This document shows, one piece after another, positions 1-9,766 of a DNA stretch of 64,000 bases (its first letter is position 1; the number at the start of each line of letters is the position of its first letter). A program made the position numbers and the translations under genes. Below the pieces are notes generated by a model, which was not told the DNA's origin, made no database searches, and saw only the letters and a list, made by a program, of their open reading frames with translations. Source of the stretch: Acanthaster planci (Eukaryota; Echinodermata; Asteroidea; Valvatida; Acanthasteridae); the NCBI RefSeq assembly GCF_001949145.1, contig NW_019091396.1, forward strand, positions 1,825,615 through 1,889,614, read 5' to 3'.

Positions 1-298
1 CCGAAAATGGCACCATTTAGCTGTTTTGCAGAAGGATGCATTTTCAAAATTTCTATTTTACCGGGCAGTGAAATTTCCTTCATTTTAAGCATGGTCTGCT
101 TTGAGTGAGAATTTCTTAAATATTCATCGGTTAAGCCACTAAAAATTCACAGAAAAAATGCTAAAGGACATGTCGGACATCATTTTGCTGTTCAGCTTGG
201 ACATCTCTAAGAATTGTGAGTATTTTTAAAAAGATTTTGAAATAAAAGGATTTATCTGCGGTGTCTATGGGACTTTACTTTTAGGGGTGCACCCTTAC
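1..298 (+). mobile_element. MITE family 1, copy D (cut by window edge)
   Basis: The stretch aligns by eye along its length with 7450-7767 and with the reverse complement of 40156-40450. Shared landmarks include a GTCTATGGGA block followed by a GGGTGCACCC end at 286-294. The other end lies before base 1. There is no coding capacity, so it is a non-autonomous DNA element. Members of this family end in the inverted repeat GGGTGCACC. Confidence 0.7.
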
Positions 299-318
299 AC
301 GTATGAATCCACGCAAAA

Positions 319-334
319 CAGCGCCATCTGGAGG
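319..334. promoter_or_regulatory. CTCF-like motif
   Basis: CAGCGCCATCTGGAGG closely fits the reverse form of the bilaterian CTCF core (CAGCGCCNNCTGGNGG). It lies between a MITE end and a palindromic array. No occupancy can be shown from sequence, and such matches also occur by chance in repeats. Confidence 0.25.
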
Positions 335-339
335 CTCAC

Positions 340-560
340 AAGTAATTCGTTATTTCGAATTAGCATTCGTTATTAAGAATTAGTAATTTGTTGAAAGGAA
401 TAAGTAACCCGTTAAAACAAATTAGTAATTATTTAAAACCAATTGGTTATTCGTTTTTTCAAATGAGTAATTCTTTATTTTTAATGAGTACTCGTTATTA
501 CGATTTAATAATTCGTAATTAGTAATTCGTTATTTCGAATTAGTAATTCGTTAAAACGAA
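340..560. repeat. Degenerate tandem array of palindromic about 21-bp units (array 1)
   Basis: Units of the form TTAGTAATTCGTTAAAACGAA recur about ten times with substitutions. Each unit joins a palindromic core (AATTCGTT..AACGAATT) to a short AGTAAT-type spacer. The array is very AT-rich and could form serial hairpins. A differently spelled array of the same design lies at 1676-1885. Confidence 0.75.
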
Positions 561-615
561 TTCCTCTTAGGCTGAAATTTTTTACTTCATTAGCACAATT
601 GGGCTTACGTACGTA

Positions 616-735
616 ACACATCCCCCCTAGATATATGGAAAGAATTCCTGAAATTCCGGTACACGTATAACAATGACCAACACAAGGGGGGGGGGTCTTT
701 CCGTCCCATGTCTTGCATCAAATTGTTAGCTGCGG
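616..735. repeat. Dispersed repeat family 2, copy 1
   Basis: The blocks AACACATCCCCCCTAGAT, GAATTCCTGAAATTC, CAATGACCAACA and CTTTCCGTCCCATGTCTTGC reappear in the same order and spacing at 62577-62685. The two copies have diverged by substitutions and small indels. No coding capacity is visible, so this is probably a fragment of a transposon. Confidence 0.65.
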
Positions 736-766
736 GATTTAGATGTTACGCGCCATACTAAATTTT

Positions 767-843
767 GTGACTCAAATTAGGTAAAAAAGTCTAATTGAGT
801 CACAGTATGTCGTTGAATAATTACCTTGAGTCACTTTGAGTCA
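767..843. promoter_or_regulatory. Cluster of four AP-1/TRE-type sites with an inverted repeat
   Basis: Perfect TGA(C/G)TCA heptamers occur at 768-774, 796-802, 827-833 and 837-843. The first two sit in opposite arms of a 13-14-bp inverted repeat (767-780 against 791-803). This is far denser than chance. No gene start is evident next to it, so it may be an enhancer or part of an old repeat. Confidence 0.4.
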
Positions 844-3630
844 CATGGCGGCGAAAGCCGGGGGGGGGCTTAAAGGATATTTTTCCGCAAGTTCATTTAT
901 TCGAGATAATCTCCCGTTCGTTCCCGTGAGATATTTAAAAAGAAACACTGTTAATTCCATTTTTGGAAAAAACTCGTTTTTACAAGATAGGCCTATATTA
1001 TTCCAAGTTCGTTTCTTAGGAGATTTTTTTCGTTCGTTTTCCTGACCTATATTTTTGAAGTTCATTTTTGTAAGAAATACATCCAAATCGACAATGTATA
1101 GGGTCTATCTCATGAAAATTAATTTTGAAAAATATATGTCATAAAAAACAAACTTCATGAAAAACATACCGTCGAACACAGATAAGAAAAGCACTGTTAA
1201 TACAAGGTCATATTTATAACAAGGACAATTCCAGGTCCCATTTTTTTATTTTCTTTGTTTTTCCATTACTGATAAGGTAACTATTATAACAATTAAGGTA
1301 ATTTGTGCGTTGAAGTCCCAAGGACCTTGTTAAAACAGTGTTCCTCGTAAAAGCGATTTGTTTCCAAAAATCAAATCAATGTTGCTAAATTTAGATCTCA
1401 TTAGAACAAACTGGAAAGTGTATGTCTCGAACAGACAAACTTTTGGAAAAACTGTATCTAAAAAGACGACTTTTGTCCGAGACTCGAGAAGGGTGGATTT
1501 CCAGAGAGCCTTGGCTGCCCACGGACTACGACATCGCGAGTCAAGGACGGGTGGACCTAAATCTAAATAAGAAAAGAGAGGGCGCTATTTGGAAGTGCTG
1601 TTCGAGGTATAAAGACAATGTGGCGTCACAGACTGCTGAGATACCGAAGCGTATTGCTGCTAACGCGAACAAATTATTCTATCTCGTAACGATATAGTTA
1701 TCTCGTTTATAAGAGATATCTACGTGTATGTTGTTTAAACGAGATACTATTAAAGTCGTTTAAATGAGATACAAAGTCACTTACACGAGATTATAAGTCG
1801 TTTAAAAGAGATAACAAGTCGTTTAAACGAAGTAATAAGTGGTTTAAAAGAGACAATACGTCATTTAAACGAGATAAAATATTTTTTTCGCGTTGGCAGC
1901 AATAAGCTTCCGTACTGAGACTCATTAATGCCATCAAATTATTATCTACGGTATAAGTTTCTCTGAGATATACTCATGGGTTCGAGTTTAGCAGCATAAA
2001 TTTTGGTACCCAAATTGGCATTAATTCTTGTGGTTAAAAAGAGGTTTTTTGAATAGCTTGAAATAATTAGAAGAGTAAGACATTCTAGGTGGTCTCCACT
2101 CGCGAGAGCTATCGGTATAGTGTCATTTTTTTCAGCGCGTGAATAAGAGTGGCGCTTTCATACTGTCAAAACCTTTCCATCAGGCTTGGCCGGGCCGTTG
2201 CAGTCTTGGCCACTTCGTTGACTTTGCACTTTGCTTATTGACGTACTCTCTGTAGACATTTTTTGAGCTACGTCACAAAGCGCAATTTTGCCAATTAGTG
2301 GTTGGAAAAACCATGGCTGGCCGTGAATACAGAACCAAAAGAATAATTCACAAAGTGTTCACAAAAAACTCATGAATAATTCAAGAACAAAATACTAAAT
2401 GCTTCGATCTGTTTAATACTAAAATAAATGTAGCCACCAAGTCAACACCAACAAAACAAAATGTGCATTTTAGTTAAAAGTTGTTGTCAGGCAAAGGTGA
2501 ACTTTCTGTAAATTTTAGCCGCTCATTCAAAATGGCGTTTAGTGTTTGTAAACAAAATTAATGAAGGAAAGGACATCACTGAAGAGGCTGCAGGTAAGAG
2601 GAAGGCCTCTATCTCTCAATTGTACAAATTCCGGATAACTATGGACCAGGAACAATGCGGCCTACTCTATCTTTTTATCGTTCATCGGTGAGAGGTAATC
2701 GTACATGGAGCACGCAACATGGAGTATTATGCAACACCAATTTACCAATCACATACTATGTTAAAAAAAATGTATGAACAGACTGTGTTCATGTGTCGGC
2801 CATCTTGAATTGAAAGTGAGGGTAGCCTTTGATTTTGGAAACATAAGTGTAAAACTAAAGCAACGAAATAAAAGTTCATTACAAATTAATGGCAGTTTTT
2901 ATTTCAAATAATTTAACATTTTTACATGTTTTAAGCCACATTTAAAACTACTGAACGTGAGGCTTGGAGCCCCCCAAATAGCCTTACACCAAACCATTTA
3001 GCATATTACATTTAATATGACATATTCAAGGAACATGACCGAAACCAGATTCCCATGAATACTTCCTATTTGAGAAATATTTCAATAATAATTACGAAGT
3101 TGCAACAATAGCCATATCTGTGCGCTTAACATGAGACTAAATCTTAATTTGTAGCAGCGAATACCGTAATGCACAGTCTCATAAAGTGCACAGCACATAA
3201 ATTCATTTCAGCTAATTAGGTTAATGGATCTCTCCAAGAGCATCTCATAATAATGGTGTACGGATTCAATAGCACAATCCTAGCGCTGTTTTCAGCAGGT
3301 TGAAGCATTCGACGGACTGACAGTCTGCATTTCAATTGAAAGTCTGAATTTGCAAAGTGTTTTTTTTGGGGGGGGGGGTGCTTGTCACAGTAGGGAGCTG
3401 ATCACAGGCCCTTTAATATGCCCAAAACCACTAGGCATATACCTTTAATGGTTTCATGTTGCTATTACAGTTTACCAGGAATTTGAAAATATATTTACCC
3501 AATTAAAAGTTATCGTGGGCCGTTGAGGAGGAGTTGGTCCTTTTTTAAATCATAAATGTTGACACTTTATGTGACTGATAATTCCGAATGTAATAATGTT
3601 CACTGAGGGCCTGTGGGTTTACGTCTTGTT
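844..3630. other. Intergenic stretch without a recognised gene
   Basis: Apart from the array at 1676-1885, this holds only short open frames. An open frame at 2509-2690 (59 codons, ending TGA) reads rather protein-like, with a lysine- and glutamate-rich middle and a GCAG/GTAAGA donor-like site inside, but it resembles no family I know. The rest is AT-rich non-coding DNA. Confidence 0.5.
1676..1885. repeat. Degenerate tandem array of palindromic about 22-bp units (array 2)
   Basis: The unit is ATCTCGTTTAAACGAGAT (a perfect 18-bp palindrome) plus a short AATAAGT-type spacer, repeated about nine times with substitutions. Its design matches array 1, 1.2 kb upstream, but its core sequence is different. 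Every unit can form a cruciform or hairpin. Confidence 0.75.
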
Positions 3631-3639
3631 AGTATGGAC

Positions 3640-3988
3640 ATAAATACGGGGGAGGGGGTATATATCCCAGACTTTTGAGATGTGGTACCCTAATGAACCA
3701 TCCCCCAATACTTTATGATGAGCAAAAAAATTAAAGCAGACTGTGAAGAATTTATAGGATTTCCCAACGACTAAAAGGTTTTTGATATAATAAAAAGGAA
3801 AACAATTTAAAAAACCATAAATAAATTCTGATGTAAGATTCTGCATAAATTTGATACACATTACAGATGTACATCCATGAACATCGAAGCATATGGTGTA
3901 GCCTCCCCCCCCCACTTTTCAAATATTCCATGGCCAGGTTAGGTTCCCCCCCGTTTCCCCATCTCTAATCCCTCAATCTACGCCACTG
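3640..3988. mobile_element. Dispersed element family 3, copy 1 (right end TACGCCACTG)
   Basis: This stretch parallels 8350-8699. Both begin with a G-run followed by TATATATC. Both have a CCCCCAC block and a TTCCA(T/C)GGCC block near the end, and both finish in TACGCCACTG. The shared terminal box also occurs at 4659, 44176 and, inverted, at 4491 and 60442, so a short non-autonomous DNA transposon is likely. Confidence 0.5.
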
Positions 3989-4489
3989 CTTGTTAGTTTG
4001 TATCCTCGACCCTTCCCCCTGAAATAGAGTCTTCTCCCACACTCGATTTACAATCCATGTACCCGACGGGTGCTTGAGTGCATGGCACGGGGGCAGGCGA
4101 CACCCCCGTGGATAGGGGAAAAATCGCTGCGTGACAGTGTCCGATCACGACTGTTTATACAGTCGTATTGCCCCATGGAGAACGAGCAACATTAACACTT
4201 TAAAGAAAATATCACCCAATCAATAGATTGGGATATTGTGGCCACTGGGAGCCGTCCTCGCGTGTGCTTTTGCCCTGGTGATCATTTTGACACGATTCCT
4301 CAGGGGTTTTAATTCAGGGATAGAGTGTCATTAAACCATGATGTATAGAAGATGATTATGTTATGAGATAAAAAAATCGAGACTGCGACAAGTAAATCAT
4401 AGTTTTATTCAGAATAATGTGTGACAGCTTTGGCAATCGTTCGGGTGCAGCTGTTTCATCTTTGAAGTGAGTGGATAAAAATATCCATT

Positions 4490-4668
4490 CCGTGGCGTAT
4501 CCATGCAGGTTTTGGGTGGGTATGGGGCAGAATAGATTTTCCCCCCGAAAAACTATGGTGCTAATTCTTTCACCAAAAAACGAGTTATCACTTCCCCCCG
4601 TGCCTGTAAATTTCTTAAACAAAATACAAATGAATAAAAAGTCCCCCATCTCCTAGATACGCCCCTGT
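4490..4668. mobile_element. Short MITE with GGCGTATC..GATACGCC ends (family 3 type)
   Basis: The left end CGTGGCGTATCCATGCAGG (4491-4509) and the right end CTAGATACGCCCCTG (4653-4667) are imperfect inverted repeats around a 150-bp C/G-run-rich interior. The same end box occurs at several other places in the window. No coding capacity. Confidence 0.5.
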
Positions 4669-4674
4669 GTACAC

Positions 4675-6005
4675 TCCAAAGGAGGTGAACGTATGCTGCG
4701 GAACTTTCACCTAAGAGTGTATAATTTTTGTGGAATATTGAACGCCCGATGAGCCAGTTCAGTATTTTAAGAAGGCAAGATCATTCAGGAATAAAACAAA
4801 CGCGAGTCCGCGAAGGGCCGTCCTGATAGGGCAGACCCTGCACCCGTGTCCGACTGACCTTTGACGCGCTTTGTTGTGGGCATGCGCTGTTGGAATACCA
4901 ACTGGTTTATTGTTAAACGTGTTTCAAAATAAAAGAGGCCATTGGATTGTGCCAGATCTTTCCAATTATTCAGATTTGGCTTGCAATTGTTCACATTGAA
5001 TTAGATTTTTCGTTTAAAGTCAGCATAAAAATTTATAAATTTACAAACAAAGATATATCCATCAAATATGAATAGGCTATGGTCTGTTATGAAAAGCCCA
5101 TTGACGATGACAACCTCCTAACGAATAACGTTGAGAACTGTTCTACAATCGCAGTACATATTTCACACATACGCTCACAAACGGTGACTGATTATACGTG
5201 AAACTAAAGGGCTTGATATTCCGTCTATAATTACCAAATACAGGCCGTCATTTTGTCCATGAATGACTTTTTCTGGTACATCAGAGCCAGAACTCAGGAG
5301 TTATATACTTAACACTGGGGCAAAGGTAGCTTTCACGGCATTGGCAATTACATAATTACACAATTGCTGTAAAAATGCAACGCCACAGCACGTGTCATCT
5401 ATAGGTAACATCCGAGCATACGTACTTCAGCTTCGACCTACACGAAAAAGACGTGCAGAAGAAGCCAAAAGTGTGACATAGTTTCATCTCCCAGATTACA
5501 GCCAGCTCCAACAATTGTATGAATTGGCTTTCTGATGCTTTTAAGATACCAGTGTGTCGCAACGACTATGGTATTTGTCGACATCCCTTGTTGTATGGAG
5601 TACAGATTCGGGGGACTGGTGCCGAACCAATCGACGATGATAATTCTCTCCACAAACCACTCGGCACGATTTGCCCTGGCAATCTCCATGTCCACCCATC
5701 GTACAAGCTCATTTTGCCGTATTTGGTGATGTATTAAAGAGCATGTGCATGATGTCACGCGACTATACCATTATGCACCTGTGTCAATAAGGAATCTTTG
5801 TTGAACAAACAAGTAATTATACAAGCCTCGCTGGATCCTTATCTCTTCTGTGGAAAAAAAGAACATTAATATTTACATTTAATCATAGAAGCAACATTTC
5901 TTGGGTTATGAGAAAATTTTCCGAATAAGAATCATGATGAGACATTCAAACAGCTCATTAACATCTAGGATTCCACACTGTTCGCATCTTGTTTTCTCTT
6001 CCAAA
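4675..6005. other. Intergenic stretch without a recognised gene
   Basis: The largest frame is a minus-strand one at 5438-5758 (106 codons). It matches no family I can recall, and its length is not unusual for the amount of sequence. Nothing else is seen. Confidence 0.4.
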
Positions 6006-6009
6006 ATAC

Positions 6010-6675
6010 CCAAGGCCTATCCGCCTGAAGCAGAAACACCCCTCATCGATTGAACACAACCATGCTGGTCGGGACTGTTCGTTTTGTGAGTAGCGACACG
6101 ACCGTAACGTGTGCATTTCATAGACGTTCGTGAACCAGCGAAGTGCAGTTCCAACCACCGCAACAAATAAATTCCTATAGATAGCAAATAATAAATTCCC
6201 ATACTTCACAATTATTTCAAAAATACTCACAACTCTCACAGGTGCTTAAGCTGCACAGAAAAACGATGTTCGACATGTCCACGTTCATTTTCCTTTCAAC
6301 TTTTGGGGGCTTGACATTTTGAGAAGTTTTCACCTAAAGCAGACCATCCTAAAATGAAGAAAATGCCCCAGTCCAGAAAAAATGCCCCTGCAAAATATTG
6401 AAAATCCCTCTGCAAAACGGCCAAATAGTGCCTCTTTCGGACCCGATTGCACCAAAATTGAACAGAATTGAGCCTGGGCCAGAGGCTCAGTGCCCTTTTT
6501 CTACAATGTCTTAATGTTATGGCTCTGAGGACTCTCTAATATAGATTATTTTGAGTGTACAACTTTCATTAATGAGCTCGGCCGACATATTTCTGGCGTA
6601 TTATCGTGGGTGCACCCCAAAGGAGCCTCAGTTGCTAGGGAATTGCGCCCTCTCTTGGTCCAGCTCAGGACTCAT
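6010..6675. repeat. Dispersed repeat family 4 interrupted by a MITE (filled site)
   Basis: The flanks 6010-6149 and 6618-6675 together match the uninterrupted stretch 56625-56827. Matching blocks include CCCCTCATCG, CGTGAACCA, GTTGCTA and CCTCTCTTGGTCCA. The intervening 6150-6617 is a family 1 MITE. This pair therefore records an insertion into one copy of an older repeat. Confidence 0.75.
6150..6617 (-). mobile_element. MITE family 1, copy B
   Basis: This is the reverse complement of the 7298-7767 copy, about 468 bp long. It includes a GAGTGTACAACTTTCATTAA block near its right end and a GGGTGCACCCC end at 6608-6618. The left terminal repeat is eroded. Insertion is supported by the uninterrupted host copy at 56.6 kb. 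Confidence 0.8.
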
Positions 6676-7297
6676 ACAGCGTACGGAAGAGAATACGTCA
6701 CGTGCACAGTGTAAAAGGCATGGGTTTATATGTCTATGGCATCAGCGCAAGAACCAGCGCGTGAACGCGTGTGTAGTCCATTCGTTTGCATTGACCATTG
6801 ATCTCCATCATAAAGTCTTTATAATAGAGATGAATAGCACTAACTATTGATCTCCATTACACGGAGATCAATTGCACGACTAATTTAGGGCGTGGTTCAA
6901 AATGACGTTCGCGCTTCGGTACTCTATGTACAGACAAATCCGACAACAAAAATAGACTGTATTCGCGGTGTCCCCAATTTCAGTCGTATTTACGAACGTA
7001 CAGTATAAACTTGAAACCCTTAATGGGATGGTACCAGGTGAGTTTGGGGTCGGAATGAAATCGTAGAATATAGTCTGGTTCTCTGAATTTAACGTTTTCA
7101 AATAAATACACTACGTGGGGGATATGACTGAAATTGGGTCCCCACGAACTACGGGGGTCATCCTGTTCGCACGCAGGCGGTGCGCGAGCGAGAAATTCCT
7201 CCTTGACCAATAGGCAGTAGTCAGTTATCGAAGTGCGCGCCCAAGCTCAGGTTGGGACAGCTGCGTGAGTGTAAACGACCACTCAGAATGGCGTATC
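6618..7297. other. 680-bp spacer between inverted MITE copies
   Basis: Two family 1 MITEs lie in opposite orientation on either side with their GGGTGCACCC ends facing inward. The spacer contains the end of repeat family 4 and a short hairpin (TTGATCTCC..GGAGATCAA, 6848-6871). No gene is recognised. Confidence 0.45.
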
Positions 7298-7767
7298 AGG
7301 GTGCACCCTTGTATTTAGGCCAGAAATATGTCCGCTGAGCTCATTAATTAAAGTTATATACTCAAAATATTCTATATTAGAGGGTCCTGAGAGTCATGGA
7401 ACTGAGGAATTGAAGAAATATGAGACTGGACCTCTGGGCCGGACTCAGGGCTTCCAATTCTGAGAAATTTGGATGCAATCGGGTCCGAAAGTGGTACTAT
7501 TTGCAGAGGGATGGTTTTTCAAAATGGCTACTTTTCTGGACAGGGACATTTTCTTCATTTTAGGGGTGGTCTGCTTCTGGTGAAAATTTCTCAAAAATTC
7601 ATTGGTCAACCCCCTGAAAATTGAAAGGAAAATGAAAGAGGACATTTGGAACATCATTTTTCTGTGCAGCCTGAACACCGGTGAGAGTTGTGAGTATTTT
7701 TTAAATAGTTGTGAAGTATGGGGATCTATCACTGCTGTCTATGGGAATTTATTTGTAGTGGTGCACA
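7298..7767 (+). mobile_element. MITE family 1, copy A
   Basis: This is an about 470-bp copy, running from AGGGTGCACCC at 7298-7308 to a degenerate GGTGCAC end at 7760-7766. It is closely similar over its length to the reverse complement of 40156-40628. No transposase frame is present. Confidence 0.8.
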
Positions 7768-9430
7768 ACTCATTGGATTTGTCTACAGAAACACCAACAG
7801 ACGTGCGCAGAAGTGATCGCAGTTTGCATTTAAATACGTTCGTTAAAAACGTTCATTGCAGTGTTGTTAAGAGATTTTGTTGAATAGATGGAAAATCGAG
7901 GTATAATCGAGGTTGCAGCCTTCGTCAGTGACATCTTTAAAATGTCACGTCAAGCACAACAACTGTAAGAGGCCACAATGGACCACTTGATCAAACCATT
8001 ACATTTTCGTATTGCAGAATATGGAATTCTTAGTTCTGCGTTCATACATTATACACCTGAGACACATACCTCGGACCGGCCGGTGAGGTTCCAGAACGCG
8101 GCGTCTGAAAGTGTCCCCATACGGTAATTTCCCAAATTTGTGAGAAAAATATAAAGAGTAACCATAGCCAGAATATATACCTTTATTTCTTAGCGGATTA
8201 TCTGAAAGAAAATGTGTTTCAATAAACGGATGGCTTTTCAGGTTTTATTTCATTTGGAAAATCAAACTTAGTCGTATACAATTGTTAATGTTAACCACAT
8301 GCAGATTCCATAAAAGGACTATGTCTGGTTTTTCGATGGTTGAGCTGCAGGGACTAAAATCCAGGGGAGGGGTTATATATCTCCTCGCTTCTTTATTGGA
8401 AGTGGACTACTGGATCATCCACCATTTGTCTTGAAAAAAATTGTGAGGTTTTTGTATTTTTTCGAACTTCCTAACACCCAAAACGCATGCAGAAAAAGTA
8501 CAAAAGCCTTACATTCTTTGTTTGTATTAGGGTTAAAGATCGTAAAATCAGATGAACATTTATGCCATGAACAGCGCCCCTGTTAGTGTCACGTTGTGTC
8601 CAGCTATTTCCCCCACTTATTGCATTTCCACGGCCGGATAATTTTTTTTCTTGAAGTCATCCCCCGTCCCCACGTCCCCGGCACAGATTTACGCCACTGT
8701 TAATTAATAAGCAGAATAGTTTGCGCTATCTGTTTTCCAGAGGCACTTAGAGCTGACAACCTCCACATAAAAAGGCGCGCAGTTTGACTTATTCCACATC
8801 ATCCTTTTCCTTCTTTTCATCAGTTTATACTTTCAAGGGTAGAGGTAAAATTTTGCACATCTATCAAAATGGGGCAATGGTGCGCAGGGGTCCAGACCTC
8901 GTGCATGTATGGTGTGAGTATGGGCATGTTTGGAGGGGTGGGGTTCTGTGCACCAGTATCCACGCCAGTTTTACGTCACTCAAGAGGTGTAGACTGGGAG
9001 GATGGAGGGCGCTGGGTTCACCAGGATAATGATGAATGTATTTATGTACACGCGCTAGCATCACATATTGTAAGGAAATACAAGAACTGAGCTGCATCGC
9101 TCGTTGCTCTTTGGCGATGCATCTTACACTGTTCATCAAGATCAGGCATTGTCATCTCGAAAGTACAAGTGACGCCAGCGAAACTCACGATAGTCCAATT
9201 TGAAAGCTTGAAAGATTCCACAGAATCCAAGTCTCATCTTTTAGAGAGGAATTAGACTACTCTGGCTCCAAACCAATCTCTCCTCTGCGCTAGTTAAGAC
9301 ATTGCATCAATCACAACGTAAATCAAAGTACCATACAGATATGTATCGGAGAAAAAATATTATGATAGTACGATAGTCCAGTCCTCGAATCTTTATGGTT
9401 TTAGTTCTACCGGTAATCCTTTTTTTCGTG
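7768..9430. other. Intergenic stretch upstream of CRHBP
   Basis: Apart from the family 3 element at 8350-8699, no gene is recognised. Several overlapping short frames occur on both strands at 8784-9230 in a moderately GC-rich stretch, but none reads like a known protein. This stretch may contain distal control elements of the CRHBP promoter. Confidence 0.4.
8350..8699. mobile_element. Dispersed element family 3, copy 2
   Basis: This is the second copy of the element at 3640-3988. It has the same order of landmarks: a G-run then TTATATATC, CCCCCACTTATTGCA, TTCCACGGCC, and a terminal TTTACGCCACTG. It is strongly diverged from copy 1 and has no coding capacity. Confidence 0.5.
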
Positions 9431-9434
9431 TAAG

Positions 9435-9530
9435 CCAATCAGTGATAGAGATGGCCCAGTGACGTCATACCTCACCCACGGCCACAAGAGCCCATCGGAT
9501 AAAAGGCATCGTGTTAGTGCCAGCTGCGCA
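9435..9530 (+). promoter_or_regulatory. CRHBP core promoter: CCAAT box, CRE, TATA-like box
   Basis: CCAAT lies at 9435-9439, a perfect cAMP-response element TGACGTCA at 9460-9467, and a TATA-like ATAAAAGG at 9499-9506. That predicts transcription starting near 9530. The resulting leader to the ATG at 9689 is about 160 bases and contains no upstream ATG. CREB/ATF proteins bind the CRE. The vertebrate CRHBP promoter is known to respond to cAMP, so this arrangement suggests the same control. The start site is inferred from spacing only. Confidence 0.65.
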
Positions 9531-9688
9531 GAAGAGATCTCAGCAGTCTTGTCTCCTTCAGAATCTCCCGCTAAAAAGCACCAGTCGCCTCTGTACATCA
9601 AATTCATTGGCCGCTGACCATCTGCTCCTCCAGCGTGTTAGTTCCTCTTTTCTTTTTCCTTTCTCTTGGTGTGGTCTGCCATCTCATC

Positions 9689-9766
9689 ATGACTAGATCC
9701 GGTGGCCCTGGCTTTTCTCTGGCCATCCTGTGTCTACTGAAGATTGCCGTGGCCGCTCCGGCGCCG
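9689..9766 (+). CDS. CRHBP: CRHBP exon 1 (signal peptide)
   Basis: The first ATG after the predicted transcription start opens 26 codons: a short polar stretch, the hydrophobic run LAILCLLKIAVA, then APAP. Signal peptidase cleavage after AVA is likely. The donor CCG/GTGAGT leaves phase 0. The link to the next exon, 16 kb away, is inferred from the promoter, the secretory nature of the family and frame. Confidence 0.75.

Noticed and set aside
5438-5758. Minus-strand frame that could be a decayed transposase
   Set aside because: No catalytic signature or terminal repeats could be identified.
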